64,000 bases of DNA, from the NCBI RefSeq assembly GCF_000743355.1, contig NZ_JQEI01000042.1, positions 25,258 through 89,257 of the forward strand, read 5' to 3'. Shown piece after piece: positions 25,939 through 35,986 of this stretch. Under the pieces are notes generated by a model that was given only the letters and a program-made list of their open reading frames with translations, searched no databases and was not told the origin of the DNA. Source of the stretch: Serratia sp. Ag1. Its GTDB lineage: Bacteria; Pseudomonadota; Gammaproteobacteria; Enterobacterales; Enterobacteriaceae. A program made the position numbers and the translations under genes. How positions within the stretch are numbered: the stretch's first letter is position 1; each line of letters opens with the position of its first letter.

Positions 25939-26952
25939 ATGACTGAAAATACAAAGGTATTACTTTCCATACTGGATTTATCCCCGATTCCCCAAGGCGC
26001 TAAACCACGGGATGCATTCCATTCCTCACTGGATTTGGTGCAGCATGCCGAAAATTGGGGATATCAGCGTTATTGGCTGGCAGAACACCACAATATGCCT
26101 GGCATTGGCAGCGCGGCAACGTCAGTGCTGCTGGGTTACCTGGCAGCAGGCACGACTCGCATTCGCCTCGGTTCCGGTGGCGTGATGCTCCCCAACCATG
26201 CACCACTGGTGATTGCAGAACAATTCGGGACGCTGGAGTCACTCTATCCAGGCCGGATCGATCTGGGGCTTGGCCGTGCCCCGGGAACCGATCAACGTAC
26301 CATGATGGCGTTACGCCGCCATCTCTCTGGTGACGTGGATAATTTCCCCCGCGATGTGCAGGAACTGCAACGCTACTTCGGTGACGTGCAGCCAGACCAG
26401 GCAGTGCAAGCTGTGCCGGGCCAGGGGCTGCATGTACCAATCTGGCTGTTGGGTTCCAGCCTGTACAGCGCACAACTGGCCGCACAACTCGGTCTGCCCT
26501 TTGCGTTTGCCTCCCACTTCGCGCCAGACATGCTGTTCCAGGCATTGAACCTGTACCGTGAAAATTTTGCTCCTTCTACACAATGCCAGCAGCCGCACGC
26601 TATGGTTTGCGTGAACGTGATTGCAGCCGACAGCGATCGTGATGCACGCTTCCTGTTTACCTCAATGCAGCAACAGTTCATCAATCTGCGCCGAGGTTCG
26701 CCAGGGCCGCTACCGCCACCGGTAGACAATATCCACGCTTTATGGACTGCAGGTGAGCAATATGGCGTTGATCAGGCACTGCGTATGTCAATTGTCGGCG
26801 GCGAAGATACGGTGCGCCAAGGGCTGCAAGCGCTGCTGCGTGCCACTGATGCCGATGAGATCATGGTGAACGGCCAGATCTTTGATCATCAGGCACGCTT
26901 GCGATCGTTTGAGATCGTCGCAGGTTTGAAAGGCGAGTTGGTGAAAGGGTGA
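25939..26952 (+). CDS. yhbW: YhbW, luciferase-like flavin monooxygenase
   Basis: About 337 residues; E. coli YhbW has 335. Bacterial-luciferase-like TIM barrel with [20 protein letters not shown] near residue 50 and [20 protein letters not shown]. The second ATG (25939) is chosen because it aligns with the E. coli start MTDKT; an ATG at 25927 would add four residues. Predicted FMN-dependent oxidoreductase; substrate unknown. In E. coli it directly follows yhbV. Confidence 0.9.
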   Translation: MTENTKVLLSILDLSPIPQGAKPRDAFHSSLDLVQHAENWGYQRYWLAEHHNMPGIGSAATSVLLGYLAAGTTRIRLGSGGVMLPNHAPLVIAEQFGTLESLYPGRIDLGLGRAPGTDQRTMMALRRHLSGDVDNFPRDVQELQRYFGDVQPDQAVQAVPGQGLHVPIWLLGSSLYSAQLAAQLGLPFAFASHFAPDMLFQALNLYRENFAPSTQCQQPHAMVCVNVIAADSDRDARFLFTSMQQQFINLRRGSPGPLPPPVDNIHALWTAGEQYGVDQALRMSIVGGEDTVRQGLQALLRATDADEIMVNGQIFDHQARLRSFEIVAGLKGELVKG

Positions 26953-26965
26953 TTGGAATAGGGGA

Positions 26966-27016
26966 TTGCTGACAAACGGGTTTTGTCAGCAATTGGTGGG
27001 CACCGTGATGGTGCCC
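26966..27016. terminator. Two hairpins between convergent yhbW and yedF
   Basis: TTGCTGACAAA / TTTGTCAGCAA (26966-26992) is a perfect 11-bp stem, and GGGCACC / GGTGCCC (26998-27016) a second. Likely bidirectional termination of yhbW and yedF. Confidence 0.6.
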
Positions 27017-27023
27017 GGTTCTA

Positions 27024-27263
27024 TCAGCGTTGAATCAGGTAGCGAATCGTCGGGCCATCCTGCTGAATATCTAGCACCTGGTAACCATGATTACGAGCAT
27101 CCAACGGGATGTTATTGATCGATTGCGGGCAATCACTGATCACTTCCAGTATTTCACCCGGCTTAAGCTGCGGCATCGCCTCCAGCGTGGCCACTGCCGG
27201 ATAAGGGCAAGGTTCACCCACCATATCCAGACGATAATCCGGCACGATCTCTGCCTGTTTCAT
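27024..27263 (-). CDS. yedF: YedF, TusA-like sulfur/selenium carrier protein
   Basis: 79 residues, nearly identical to E. coli YedF. The TusA-family motif GEPCPYPAVATLEAM holds the conserved Cys19. Family members carry persulfide or selenium; YedE/YedF are associated with selenium metabolism. Its ATG overlaps the yedE stop by 4 bases (ATGA), so it is translationally coupled. Confidence 0.94.
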   Translation of the reverse strand: MKQAEIVPDYRLDMVGEPCPYPAVATLEAMPQLKPGEILEVISDCPQSINNIPLDARNHGYQVLDIQQDGPTIRYLIQR

Positions 27264-28477
27264 GATGCACTCCTCTTTAAGTCAGCAGCCTGCGCAGCAG
27301 ATTTTGCGCGGAAAAAACGCTTTTCCCACCACAGCATGGCGGCAAAAGCCAATGCCAACAGCAGATAAGTAACCAGCAATCCGCCGATCGGGCCGAAGGT
27401 ATCCAATAAGTTAATTTTATCGTAATCGGTGGCAAGCGCCGGAGCCAGATCGTCCCAGTAATAAGCCAGCAAGGTTGCTCCAATGATATTACCCAAGCCA
27501 ACCCACCAGTAGTGGATCTGCCCTTCTACCGCGCGGTACATCCAACCGGTTTCACAGCCACCGGCCAACACAATGCCAAAACCAAACAGCAAGCCGCCAA
27601 TTACCGCATTCGGCCCCGCCCACATGATTTTTGGCGCAACCCCCAATTGCACATAGCTGAAGATACCTATCGCGCTCACTGCCATGCCAAGAATAATCGC
27701 TTTAGCCATATGAGTGCGGCCAGTGATCCACAGATCGCGGAACGCCGAGGTGAAGCAGATCTGCGCTCGTTCAATCAGCAAACCGAAGCCAATACCAAAT
27801 AACATAGCGATGCCGAGCTTCGGCGCATCAAACAAAGTCCATAATGACCAAACCACACTCAGGCAAAAAATCACCATCCCTAAACGAAAACGGCGGCGTG
27901 CTTGCGTTGGTTTCTGCGTTAACGGTGCAGCAGCATTCACTTTTTGCAGTTTTACAGGGATGCGGAACAGCGGTAACAGAGTGAATTTGGCCCCAAAATA
28001 AGAACCTGCTGCCGTCGCCAGCGCAAAGAACCAAGCGTGCAAAGAAAACTGTGGGATCCCGGTGAAAAAGGCCGCCAGGTTACACCCCATCGCCAAGCGG
28101 GCGCCAAAACCGGCAATAATGCCGCCCAACAACGCCTGTACAATACGGATGCGATGCTGGGGCATGCGCAGCTTGAGGTTATTGGCCCACAGCGCGGCAG
28201 CCAGGCAACCGGCAAACATGCCGATAATCATCCGGCCATCGATACGCTCAAGTGGCGTTCCCTGTAGGCCAATCACTTTAAAATAACCCCACTGCTCAGG
28301 ATGGAAGCCCAATCCCTGCAGCACATGACCGCCCCAGCGGGTGAACTCGCCAGTTACCGCCCAGAAAGTCCCCGTGATACCGAAGTAATAGGTAGAAAGG
28401 ATCCCGGCAGCTATCACAGCCGGTAATGGTGCCCAAAAACGCACCAGATATTGAGATTTGAATTGCTGCCAGCTCAT
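27260..28477 (-). CDS. yedE: YedE, inner-membrane protein of the YeeE/YedE family (selenium metabolism)
   Basis: 405 residues with about ten membrane segments. Two conserved cysteine motifs are visible, GARLAMGCNLAAFFTG (first half) and VLAGGCETGWMYRAVEGQ (second half), the pattern of the thiosulfate/sulfur-compound transporter family. It closely matches E. coli YedE, which is linked to selenium metabolism and precedes yedF there too. Here the pair occupies the slot between yhbW and deaD where E. coli has mtr. Confidence 0.93.
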   Translation of the reverse strand: MSWQQFKSQYLVRFWAPLPAVIAAGILSTYYFGITGTFWAVTGEFTRWGGHVLQGLGFHPEQWGYFKVIGLQGTPLERIDGRMIIGMFAGCLAAALWANNLKLRMPQHRIRIVQALLGGIIAGFGARLAMGCNLAAFFTGIPQFSLHAWFFALATAAGSYFGAKFTLLPLFRIPVKLQKVNAAAPLTQKPTQARRRFRLGMVIFCLSVVWSLWTLFDAPKLGIAMLFGIGFGLLIERAQICFTSAFRDLWITGRTHMAKAIILGMAVSAIGIFSYVQLGVAPKIMWAGPNAVIGGLLFGFGIVLAGGCETGWMYRAVEGQIHYWWVGLGNIIGATLLAYYWDDLAPALATDYDKINLLDTFGPIGGLLVTYLLLALAFAAMLWWEKRFFRAKSAAQAADLKRSAS

Positions 28478-28557
28478 GGCATCTCCTGTACTTTACATCC
28501 GTAAGGTAAACCTTGCGGATGATACGCCATTTATTTCTTTTAACCGCTATTCAGGTA

Positions 28558-28584
28558 TAAAAAAACCAGCCCGCAGGCTGGTTT
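28558..28584 (-). terminator. Rho-independent terminator of deaD
   Basis: Minus strand ACCAGCC-TGCG-GGCTGGT followed by seven T. Located 36 bp after the deaD stop codon. Confidence 0.85.
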
Positions 28585-28619
28585 CCAAAGTGATTAACCA
28601 CGAACGGTTAAATCAGCAG

Positions 28620-30536
28620 TTATGCATCACCAAAGCGGCGACGTGCTGTAGCCGGTGCGGCATCGTCACGGCGCGGTGCTGGCTTGCGGCGTTCGCCACC
28701 GGCAGTATTACCGCCTTCACGACGCTCACCGAAAGAACGACGCGGAGCACCTGCCCCTTCACGGCGCTCGCCGTTGAATGAACGGCCACCACGACGCTCA
28801 CCACCGTTACCGCCTGCAGGACGCTCACGGCGTTCATGCGGCTGTGCATCACCCAGCAACTGCATGTTCATCGGCTTGTTCAGAATGCGCGTGCGAGTAA
28901 AGTGATTCAGGATCTCGCCCGGCATGCCTTTTGGCAGCTCGATGGTGGAGTGGGAAGCAAACAGCTTGATGTTACCGATATAACGGCTGCTGATATCACC
29001 TTCGTTAGCGATAGCACCAACGATGTGACGAACTTCCACGCCATCATCCCGACCCACTTCAATGCGGTACAACTGCATTTCACCAACGTCACGACGCTCA
29101 CGACGTGGGCGATCGCCACCGTCACGGCTATCTGAACGGGCATCACGACGACGATCGCCGCCGCGATCATCACGCTCGTTGAACTCACGGCGTTGACGCG
29201 GTTTGAACACCGGATCCGGTGGCAGGATCAGAGGACGCTCGCCCTGGGCCATTTTCAGCAAGGCTGCGGCCAAGGTTTCCATATCCAGCTCTTCTGCCGG
29301 TTGCAGCTTAGTCAGCAGCGCACGGTACATATCCAGATCACTGCTTTCCAGTTGCTGCTGCACTTTGGCTGCAAACTTGGCCAGACGGCGCTCACCCAGC
29401 AGTTCTGCGTTCGGCAGCTCAACTTCTGGAATGGTCAGCTTCATGGTGCGTTCAATGTTACGCAGCAGGCGGCGTTCACGGTTCTCCACGAACAGCAGCG
29501 CACGGCCAGCACGGCCAGCACGGCCTGTACGACCGATACGGTGAACGTAAGACTCTGAATCCATAGGGATGTCATAGTTGACAACCAGACTGATACGCTC
29601 AACGTCCAGCCCACGGGCCGCAACGTCGGTAGCGATCAGGATATCCAGGCGACCATCTTTCAGGCGCTCCAGAGTCTGCTCACGCAGGGCCTGGTTCATG
29701 TCACCGTTCAGAGCAGCGCTGTTGTAACCACTGCGCTCCAGCGCTTCGGCCACTTCCAGCGTCGCGTTTTTGGTACGCACGAAGATGATCGCAGCGTCAA
29801 AATCTTCTGATTCCAGGAAACGCACCAGCGCTTCGTTTTTACGCATGCCGTGCACAGTCCAATAGCTCTGGCTGATGTCTGGGCGGGTCGTCACGCTGGA
29901 TTGAATACGAACTTCCTGCGGCTCTTTCATAAAGCGGCGGGTAATACGGCGAATCGCTTCCGGCATGGTAGCAGAGAACAGCGCGGTCTGATGTTCAGCC
30001 GGGATCTCTGCCATGATGGTTTCTACGTCTTCGATAAAGCCCATACGCAGCATTTCGTCGGCTTCGTCCAGCACCAAACCTTTCAGGCTGGAAAGGTTCA
30101 AAGTACCGCGCTTCAGGTGATCCAACAGACGGCCTGGGGTACCGACCACAATTTGTGGGCCTTGGCGCAGAGCGCGCAGTTGCACGTCATAACGCTGGCC
30201 ACCGTACAGGGCCACCACGTTCACGCCATGCATGTGTTTAGAGAAATCGGTCATTGCTTCAGCAACCTGAACCGCCAGTTCGCGGGTCGGTGCCAGCACC
30301 AGGATTTGTGGCGCTTTCAGGGCTGCATCAAGATTGTGCAGCAGTGGCAACGAGAACGCCGCCGTTTTACCGCTACCGGTCTGCGCCATGCCCAGCACGT
30401 CGCGACCGTTCAACAGGTGAGGAATACACTCAGCCTGGATCGGTGATGGTTTTTCATAGCCCAAATCGGTCAGGGCAGAAATAATTGGAGCAGACAGCCC
30501 CAGGTCAGCAAAAGAGGTTTCAAACTCAGTAGTCAT
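28620..30536 (-). CDS. deaD: DeaD (CsdA), cold-shock DEAD-box RNA helicase
   Basis: 638 residues from ATG 30536 (GAGG upstream; an ATG at 30551 has no ribosome site). Walker [13 protein letters not shown] box, SAT and the [11 protein letters not shown] motif are all present; the DbpA-type RNA-binding domain begins around [17 protein letters not shown]. The C-terminal tail is rich in Arg/Gly ([15 protein letters not shown]). It unwinds structured RNA in ribosome assembly and mRNA decay, mainly in the cold. Downstream of nlpI, as in E. coli. Confidence 0.96.
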   Translation of the reverse strand: MTTEFETSFADLGLSAPIISALTDLGYEKPSPIQAECIPHLLNGRDVLGMAQTGSGKTAAFSLPLLHNLDAALKAPQILVLAPTRELAVQVAEAMTDFSKHMHGVNVVALYGGQRYDVQLRALRQGPQIVVGTPGRLLDHLKRGTLNLSSLKGLVLDEADEMLRMGFIEDVETIMAEIPAEHQTALFSATMPEAIRRITRRFMKEPQEVRIQSSVTTRPDISQSYWTVHGMRKNEALVRFLESEDFDAAIIFVRTKNATLEVAEALERSGYNSAALNGDMNQALREQTLERLKDGRLDILIATDVAARGLDVERISLVVNYDIPMDSESYVHRIGRTGRAGRAGRALLFVENRERRLLRNIERTMKLTIPEVELPNAELLGERRLAKFAAKVQQQLESSDLDMYRALLTKLQPAEELDMETLAAALLKMAQGERPLILPPDPVFKPRQRREFNERDDRGGDRRRDARSDSRDGGDRPRRERRDVGEMQLYRIEVGRDDGVEVRHIVGAIANEGDISSRYIGNIKLFASHSTIELPKGMPGEILNHFTRTRILNKPMNMQLLGDAQPHERRERPAGGNGGERRGGRSFNGERREGAGAPRRSFGERREGGNTAGGERRKPAPRRDDAAPATARRRFGDA

Positions 30537-30723
30537 GTACACGTGCCTCATTAATAATGGCAGCCAGTCTACATAACTCGTCGAGAAAACTTTCAGTCAT
30601 TTTCATTGAAAAGTGTGAACCGGCTCAAATTAGATTATAAAACAGACAAAAAAGCCCTCGCCCGCCAAGGCGATTACTTTGGTCAAAAAACCAATGTAAT
30701 TCAGGCTGATAAATGTCCGTCAG

Positions 30724-31608
30724 CTATTGCTGGTCCGATTCCGATAGGTCGTCTTGTTCTTGGCTCAACATCGCCAATTCCAACAATGCATAGCGGTGCT
30801 CAACAAAGTTATGAACGTTGTTAGCTACCGTCAGTTTGAACAGCGCCGAAGCGGTGTCCTTGTCCCCCAGACTTAGGTAATGTTTACCTAAATAGAAGTC
30901 AGTTTCACTGAGATGCTCAGCGAGCGAAGTGTTATCCGTTGCATCTGCCTTGAGGCGTTCCATCAGCGATTTTTCGCTGATTTTGCCCAGGTAGAATTCG
31001 ACAATATTCCATCCCCATTGCCCTCTGTTTGCCTTTTCATAACGCTGCTGGAGCGATATGGCGGCTTTCTTGGGATCGATTTCTCTTTCCACCAGATAAA
31101 GCCACAACGAACGGAAGGGATCATTTGGATCGTCTTGATAAAACGCCTGCAGATCATCCTGCGCCAACGGGAAGCGACCACCATAATACAGTGCGATGCC
31201 CCGGTTTAAACGCGCGTAATTGTAAGTTGGATCAAGCTCTAGTACAGAATCAAACGCTTCATAGGCAGCATCAAAATTGCCTGCCTGCGTAAAGTAAATG
31301 CCCAGGTAGTTGAAAACTTCCGGCATATCAGGACGTATCGCCAGCGCTTGCGAGAAATCATTGCGCGCTAGTGCACGTAGCCCGAGGCTATCATACAACA
31401 CACCGCGCTCATATAAAAGCTGCGCGCGCTCATCGTCCGTCAGTGCCCGGCTGGCAAGTATTTGTTCCATGCGCGCCAGGATCACTTCCTGCTGCAGCGT
31501 TGGCTGCAACGGAATAGCCAAAACGTCGTCTTTACGCCAATCATGGTTGCTGCATCCTGCCAGCATGAGTGCTGTCGCAACATAACACCAGCGCAAGAAA
31601 GGCTTCAT
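30724..31608 (-). CDS. nlpI: NlpI, outer-membrane TPR lipoprotein
   Basis: 294 residues from ATG 31608 (GGGAG 7 bases upstream). Lipobox LAGC with lipidated Cys19; TPR repeats follow ([52 protein letters not shown]). In E. coli NlpI is an adaptor bringing murein endopeptidases such as MepS to the protease Prc. Frames upstream of 31608 lack a ribosome site and would precede the signal peptide. Between pnp and deaD as in E. coli. Confidence 0.95.
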   Translation of the reverse strand: MKPFLRWCYVATALMLAGCSNHDWRKDDVLAIPLQPTLQQEVILARMEQILASRALTDDERAQLLYERGVLYDSLGLRALARNDFSQALAIRPDMPEVFNYLGIYFTQAGNFDAAYEAFDSVLELDPTYNYARLNRGIALYYGGRFPLAQDDLQAFYQDDPNDPFRSLWLYLVEREIDPKKAAISLQQRYEKANRGQWGWNIVEFYLGKISEKSLMERLKADATDNTSLAEHLSETDFYLGKHYLSLGDKDTASALFKLTVANNVHNFVEHRYALLELAMLSQEQDDLSESDQQ

Positions 31609-31736
31609 TTCCCACTCCCGAAGACAAACATTGGATGAACGTCCTGTCCTCCGCTTGCTAATACGTGGATATCCTACCCACGCGATAAGGACAGCTCCCA
31701 ACCCCAGGGCGGGGAGCTGTAAAACTTCTGATACAG

Positions 31737-33857
31737 TTATTCTGCTTCAGGAGCTGGCGCAGCCGCCGTTTCTGGCGCTGTCGCTTCTTTGATACTCAGG
31801 CGCACACGGCCCTGACGATCAACTTCCAGCACCTTAACTGGCACTTCCTGGCCCATCTGCAGATAGTCGGTCACTTTCTCAACGCGCTTGTCAGCGATTT
31901 GAGAGATATGTACCAGACCTTCTTTACCGCCGCCAATGGCCACAAAAGCACCAAAATCAACGATACGGGTCACTTTACCCTGATACACGCGGCCAACTTC
32001 GATCTCAGCAGTGATCTCTTCGATGCGGCGAATCGCGTATTTCGCTTTCTCACCATCGGTAGCAGCAATTTTCACTGTACCATCATCTTCAATTTCAATG
32101 GTAGTGCCGGTCTCTTCGGTTAACGCACGGATGACCGAACCCCCTTTACCAATCACATCTTTGATCTTGTCTGGATTGATACGGATGGTGTGGATACGCG
32201 GTGCAAACTCAGAGATATCGCCACGCGGCGTGCTGATTGCCTGTTCCATAACGCCCAGAATGTGCAAACGCGCACCCTTGGCCTGGTTCAGAGCCACCTG
32301 CATGATTTCGCGGGTGATACCTTCAATTTTAATATCCATCTGCAGCGCGGTGATACCTGCACGGCTACCGGCAACTTTGAAATCCATGTCACCCAGGTGA
32401 TCTTCGTCACCCAGAATGTCAGACAGCACGACAAAGTTGTCCTGCTCTTTCACCAAGCCCATCGCGATACCCGCAACCGCAGCTTTGATTGGCACACCAG
32501 CATCCATCAGCGCCAGAGAAGCACCACATACCGAAGCCATGGAAGAAGAACCGTTAGATTCAGTGATTTCAGATACCACACGCACGGTGTATGGGAAATC
32601 TTCTGGCTTAGGCATCATAGCCAATACGCCGCGTTTCGCCAGTCGACCGTGACCAATTTCACGACGCTTAGGTGAACCCACCATGCCGGTTTCACCGACA
32701 GAGTACGGAGGGAAGTTGTAGTGGAACAGGAAGGTATCGGTCTTCTCGCCCATCAGTTCATCGATGTTCTGAGCATCACGCGTCGTCCCCAGAGTGGCGG
32801 TCACCAGCGCCTGAGTTTCACCACGGGTAAACAGCGCTGAACCGTGAGTACGTGGCAATACGCCAGTACGCACGTCCAAACCACGGATCATGTCTTTTTC
32901 GCGGCCATCGATACGCGGCTCGCCACGCAGCACTCGGCTACGCACCACGTTTTTCTCAACGTTACCCAGGATGTCCTGAATCTCTGCGGCATCCAGCGTT
33001 TCATCTTGTGCCAGCAGAGTTTCTACTACGCTGTCTTTGATCGCATCAACCTGAGCATAACGCTCTTGCTTCTCGGTGATGTGATAAGCATCGCCCAGAC
33101 GGCTTTCTGCCAACTCAGCCACGCGCGCGTGCAGCGCTTCATTGACTGGCGCAGGCTGCCAATCCCACTTCGGTTTGCCCGCTTCAGCAACCAGAGCGTT
33201 AATATTCTCGATAACGACCTGCTGTTGATCGTGGCCGAATACCACCGCACCCAGCATTTGATCTTCGCTCAGCACGTCGGCTTCAGATTCCACCATCAGC
33301 ACGGCACCAGCAGTACCTGCAACAACCAGATCCAGACGGCTTACTTTCAGCTCATCGGTAGTTGGGTTCAGCACATACTGATCGTTGATGTAACCCACGC
33401 GTGCTGCACCGATTGGGCCATTGAACGGAATACCGGACAGGCTCAGGGCAGCAGAGGCACCGATCATCGCAACGATGTCCGGGTTAATCTGTGGATTAAC
33501 AGAAACCACGGTGGCGATAACCTGCACTTCGTTCAGGAAGCTATCTGGGAACAGTGGGCGGATCGGGCGGTCAATCAGGCGAGAGGTCAGGGTTTCGCCT
33601 TCGCTCGGGCGGCCTTCACGACGGAAGAAGCTGCCTGGGATACGGCCAGCAGCGTAAGTACGCTCCTGATAGTTCACAGTCAGCGGGAAGAAGCTCTGGC
33701 CTGGTTTGGCTTTTTTCTGGCCTACAACGGTCACGAATACGGCGGTGTCATCCATGCTCACCATAACGGCGGCGGTGGCCTGACGTGCCATCATACCGGT
33801 TTCAAGAGTAACGGTATGCTGGCCATACTGGAATTTGCGAATGATCGGTGTCAGCAA
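31737..33857 (-). CDS. pnp: Polynucleotide phosphorylase
   Basis: 706 residues, E. coli 711. Two RNase PH domains, then KH ([20 protein letters not shown]) and S1 ([20 protein letters not shown]). It degrades RNA 3' to 5' by phosphorolysis and is part of the degradosome. The start is a TTG at 33857 with AAGGA 8 bases upstream; the protein begins [16 protein letters not shown] like E. coli, whose pnp also uses an unusual start. Its leader contains a long hairpin (see 33939-33997). Confidence 0.97.
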   Translation of the reverse strand: MLTPIIRKFQYGQHTVTLETGMMARQATAAVMVSMDDTAVFVTVVGQKKAKPGQSFFPLTVNYQERTYAAGRIPGSFFRREGRPSEGETLTSRLIDRPIRPLFPDSFLNEVQVIATVVSVNPQINPDIVAMIGASAALSLSGIPFNGPIGAARVGYINDQYVLNPTTDELKVSRLDLVVAGTAGAVLMVESEADVLSEDQMLGAVVFGHDQQQVVIENINALVAEAGKPKWDWQPAPVNEALHARVAELAESRLGDAYHITEKQERYAQVDAIKDSVVETLLAQDETLDAAEIQDILGNVEKNVVRSRVLRGEPRIDGREKDMIRGLDVRTGVLPRTHGSALFTRGETQALVTATLGTTRDAQNIDELMGEKTDTFLFHYNFPPYSVGETGMVGSPKRREIGHGRLAKRGVLAMMPKPEDFPYTVRVVSEITESNGSSSMASVCGASLALMDAGVPIKAAVAGIAMGLVKEQDNFVVLSDILGDEDHLGDMDFKVAGSRAGITALQMDIKIEGITREIMQVALNQAKGARLHILGVMEQAISTPRGDISEFAPRIHTIRINPDKIKDVIGKGGSVIRALTEETGTTIEIEDDGTVKIAATDGEKAKYAIRRIEEITAEIEVGRVYQGKVTRIVDFGAFVAIGGGKEGLVHISQIADKRVEKVTDYLQMGQEVPVKVLEVDRQGRVRLSIKEATAPETAAAPAPEAE

Positions 33858-33938
33858 AATTTAATCCTTAATTGACGGCGCGCAATCGTAATGACGACTC
33901 GACACGCCAGTGACTCAACTTGCCTTCACATTACATCC

Positions 33939-33997
33939 TCGCGACTAATGACAACCCTTATCTGCGCCTGAGATAAAGCCTCTCATTAGCCGCGCGA
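33939..33997 (-). promoter_or_regulatory. Long hairpin in the pnp leader (RNase III/PNPase autoregulation)
   Basis: TCGCG...CTAATGA near one end pairs with TCATTAG...CGCGA at the other, with an inner TTATCT/AGATAA stem. In E. coli RNase III cuts an equivalent stem and PNPase then destroys its own message. The position, about 80-140 bases before the start codon, agrees. Confidence 0.7.
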
Positions 33998-34058
33998 ACC
34001 TCTGTAACGGAAGGACCTGATAATACATTAACCCAATTTACTTATTCTTCGTAGAAGA

Positions 34059-34083
34059 AAGGGGCCAAATTAGGCCCCTTTCT
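34059..34083 (-). terminator. Terminator between rpsO and pnp
   Basis: AAAGGGGCC-TAATTT-GGCCCCTTT, then TCTTC on the minus strand. Located 17 bp after rpsO; it reduces readthrough into pnp, which also has its own promoter in E. coli. Confidence 0.75.
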
Positions 34084-34099
34084 ACTGAAACTTGCTCGA

Positions 34100-34369
34100 T
34101 TAGCGGCGCAGACCCAGACGCTCGATCAGGCTGGTGTAACGTGCTACATCTTTACGCTTCAGGTAGTCCAGCAGCTTACGACGCTGAGAAACCATACGCA
34201 GCAGACCACGACGGCTGTGGTGATCTTTCTTGTGCTCTGAGAAGTGGCCTTGCAGATGGTTGATCTGCGCAGTCAACAGGGCAACCTGAACTTCGGTAGA
34301 ACCGCTGTCGTTAGTACCACGACCAAAGTCAGCTACGATTTTAGCTTTAGCTTCAACACTTAGAGACAT
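34100..34369 (-). CDS. rpsO: 30S ribosomal protein S15
   Basis: 89 residues from ATG 34369, the E. coli length; the first ATG at 34375 is rejected since GGAG fits the second. Contains [20 protein letters not shown] and [20 protein letters not shown], the 16S-binding core. In E. coli S15 represses its own translation through a pseudoknot over the ribosome site. Follows truB. Confidence 0.97.
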   Translation of the reverse strand: MSLSVEAKAKIVADFGRGTNDSGSTEVQVALLTAQINHLQGHFSEHKKDHHSRRGLLRMVSQRRKLLDYLKRKDVARYTSLIERLGLRR

Positions 34370-34449
34370 TGTCATACTCCAAATTATAGATAATAAATAC
34401 AGGCGCCGATCTCTAATTCAGCAACCCAATGCATAAGCTGCGCCATTCT

Positions 34450-34502
34450 ACTCCTATCCCCGCCATCCTTCAAGTTGCCGGGGAGCAGCGTAGCCAAGGC
34501 GA
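34450..34502. repeat. Partial copy of the dispersed palindromic repeat
   Basis: CTATCCCCGCCATCCTTCAA resembles the left half of the repeats at 5409 and 14590, next to the truB stop. The right half is not recognisable. Confidence 0.45.
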
Positions 34503-35447
34503 TCAGTCGAAATATTCTACCACCAGGCGGCGCGGCGCGACTCGCCCATCATCGGCAATCTCGCCAATGCCAATAAATTTGCGCTCTTCGCCTTCGGTGA
34601 TACGGACAAGGCCAGCAGATGGCGCACCCGCAACCTGCACTGGCTGCCCCTGTTTGACATACCCTGCGACGACTGGCAGCAAATTCACTTCGGGGAAGTC
34701 TTCGGCGGGGCTATCCATCGGCATCAGCAGCGGATCAAGCAGCTCGCTTGCAGCGATCCCCTGCTCCTCGGCCTGTGCGACCAAAGCATGCAACTGTTCT
34801 AATGTCACCATACGAGCGATAGGATACTTCGCCACCTGCAAGCGACGCAGGTAAATCACATGTGCACCACACCCCAGCAATTCGCCGAGATCGTCGGTGA
34901 TAGTACGAATATAGGTCCCTTTCGAACAATGGACTTCCAGCTCCAACTCATCCCCTTCCCAGCGGATAAATTGCAATTCGTAAACGGTGATACTGCGTGC
35001 CTCACGCGGTACTTCGATACCTTGTCGCGCATATTCATACAGCTTTTTACCCTGATATTTCAGCGCTGAATACATCGACGGCACCTGCTGGATATTCCCC
35101 CGGAATGTCTCCAGAGCAGCATCAAGCTGGGCTTGCGTGAAATTCACAGGCCGTTCCTGTACCACTTGCCCATCCGCATCCGACGTATCAGTGCGCTGGC
35201 CAAGACGGGCAATCACGCGGTAACGCTTGTCAGAATCGAGCAGGTATTGTGAGAACTTGGTTGCCTCGCCCAGGCAAATCGGCAGCATGCCGGTTGCCAG
35301 CGGATCGAGCGCGCCAGTATGGCCCGCCCGATTAGCATTATAGAGGCGCTTTACTTTTTGCAGGGCGTCGTTGGACGACAGCCCTTGCGGTTTATCCAGC
35401 AACAGTACACCGTGGATATCACGGCCACGGCGACGCGGACGACTCAT
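34503..35447 (-). CDS. truB: TruB, tRNA pseudouridine-55 synthase
   Basis: 314 residues, same as E. coli. Catalytic Asp48 lies in [13 protein letters not shown]; the PUA domain forms the C-terminal end. Makes pseudouridine 55 in the T-loop of tRNAs. Start ATG 35447 shares one base with the rbfA stop (TAATG), so translation is coupled. Confidence 0.97.
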   Translation of the reverse strand: MSRPRRRGRDIHGVLLLDKPQGLSSNDALQKVKRLYNANRAGHTGALDPLATGMLPICLGEATKFSQYLLDSDKRYRVIARLGQRTDTSDADGQVVQERPVNFTQAQLDAALETFRGNIQQVPSMYSALKYQGKKLYEYARQGIEVPREARSITVYELQFIRWEGDELELEVHCSKGTYIRTITDDLGELLGCGAHVIYLRRLQVAKYPIARMVTLEQLHALVAQAEEQGIAASELLDPLLMPMDSPAEDFPEVNLLPVVAGYVKQGQPVQVAGAPSAGLVRITEGEERKFIGIGEIADDGRVAPRRLVVEYFD

Positions 35448-35857
35448 TAAGCCTCCTCGTCATCGCCTGATGCAGAACGGCGCTCAGCATCATTTTTCAC
35501 TACGTTGGTCACCAGGTTAGACATGCGCATCCCTTCAACCAATGAGTTGTCGTAAGCGAAAGTCAGTTCAGGCACCACACGCAGGCGCATGGCTTTGCCC
35601 AACAGGGTGCGGATATAGCCGGAAGCGTCCTGCAACGCTTTAATGCCATTGGTCACCAGGTCGGGATCGTGATTCTCGGTCAATACGTTCAGGAAAGTCA
35701 CATAAACCTTGGCATAGGCCAAATCACGAGACACTTCTACCCCTGAAACGGTCGCCATACCAATGCGCGGATCTTTGACTTCACGCTGCAAAATGATCGC
35801 AATCTCTTTTTGCATCTCTTGTGCCACACGCTGGCCACGGCTGAATTCTTTTGCCAT
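35447..35857 (-). CDS. rbfA: RbfA, 30S ribosome-binding factor
   Basis: 136 residues. Type II KH-like fold with [20 protein letters not shown] and [17 protein letters not shown]. Assists late 30S maturation and 16S 5'-end processing, needed in the cold. Between infB and truB in the conserved operon. Confidence 0.96.
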   Translation of the reverse strand: MAKEFSRGQRVAQEMQKEIAIILQREVKDPRIGMATVSGVEVSRDLAYAKVYVTFLNVLTENHDPDLVTNGIKALQDASGYIRTLLGKAMRLRVVPELTFAYDNSLVEGMRMSNLVTNVVKNDAERRSASGDDEEA

Positions 35858-35879
35858 TTGAGTATCCTCCAGACAAATC

Positions 35880-35899
35880 GGGGGGCCATAAGGCCCCCC
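35880..35899. other. GC-rich hairpin between infB and rbfA
   Basis: GGGGGGCC-ATAA-GGCCCCCC, an 8-bp perfect stem without a T-tract. Probably an operon-internal processing or stability element. Confidence 0.55.
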
Positions 35900-35916
35900 A
35901 GAACAAATTTAAGCGT

Positions 35917-35978
35917 TATATCCATCATACTTCAGGCTGCTTCTCTGTTAGCTTGCAGCTTGAATCATTTAGGGTATA
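35917..35978. repeat. Dispersed ~60-bp palindromic repeat, copy 4
   Basis: Left arm TATATCCATCATACTTCAGG and right arm CAGCTTGAATCATTTAGGGT, ending in GGGTATA. It sits between infB and rbfA inside a highly conserved operon, just behind a GC hairpin. Confidence 0.75.
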
Positions 35979-35986
35979 TACCAAGC

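Noticed and set aside
32844..33875. Open frame of 343 codons on the plus strand across pnp
   Set aside because: Antisense to pnp with no recognisable domain. Long antisense frames are common opposite highly biased codon usage.
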